NCBI GenBank assembly: GCA_964640965.1
Contig: CAZXJB010000135.1
Coordinates: forward strand, 1-5,382
From: HRBIN12 sp964640965
GTDB lineage: Bacteria > Actinomycetota > UBA4738 > HRBIN12
DNA length: 5,382 nucleotides
Reading direction: 5' to 3'
Shown here: positions 5,382-5,382 of the stretch, piece after piece
How positions within the stretch are numbered: position 1 is the first letter of the stretch
Layout of the letters: every line of letters begins with the position of its first letter
Notes under the pieces: model-generated
The model's input: the letters and a program-made list of their open reading frames with translations, nothing else
Told to the model about the DNA's origin: nothing
Databases searched by the model: none
Position numbers and translations under genes: made by a program

Positions 5382-5382
5382 C

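Overview
The window is very GC-rich chromosomal DNA with densely packed genes, GTG as well as ATG starts, almost exclusively G/C-ending codons and TANNNT-type -10 boxes. This suggests an actinomycete-like bacterium (Actinomycetota). That placement is an inference from base composition and gene style; no rRNA or other marker gene is present to confirm it. I see no mobile element, CRISPR array, tRNA or phage gene.

Layout, left to right. (1) The 3' end of an unrecognised + strand gene (to 463) enters from the left edge. Its codon use is visibly less GC-biased than the rest. (2) Convergent to it, on the - strand, is a tightly packed three-gene methylcitrate-cycle operon transcribed right to left: prpD (2-methylcitrate dehydratase), prpB (methylisocitrate lyase) and prpC (2-methylcitrate/citrate synthase). 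Both internal junctions are 4-base ATGA overlaps. (3) A short divergent control region (about 3957-4088) lies between prpD and purE. It contains a candidate -10 box for each direction, an inverted repeat lying between and over them, and a run of hairpin-forming repeats in the prpD leader. (4) On the + strand, purE (N5-CAIR mutase of purine synthesis) is followed after 3 bases by a small protein made of two tandem zinc ribbons. (5) Convergent to these, on the - strand, is the C-terminal part of a multi-pass membrane protein that runs off the right edge.

PrpC joins propionyl-CoA and oxaloacetate to make 2-methylcitrate, PrpD dehydrates it, and PrpB cleaves 2-methylisocitrate to pyruvate and succinate. 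The operon therefore clears propionyl-CoA from odd-chain fatty acids, cholesterol-like side chains or branched amino acids. No prpE, prpR or dedicated aconitase is in the window. PurE serves an unrelated pathway, and its usual partner purK is not adjacent.

The most interesting signals are: the internally duplicated double zinc ribbon next to purE; a palindrome that would hide the prpB ribosome-binding site at the end of prpD; the symmetric element between the divergent genes with a hairpin-rich prpD leader; and a PurE that lacks a normally conserved active-site-loop histidine. No clearly novel multi-gene system is visible; the region is mostly core metabolism with unusual local details.
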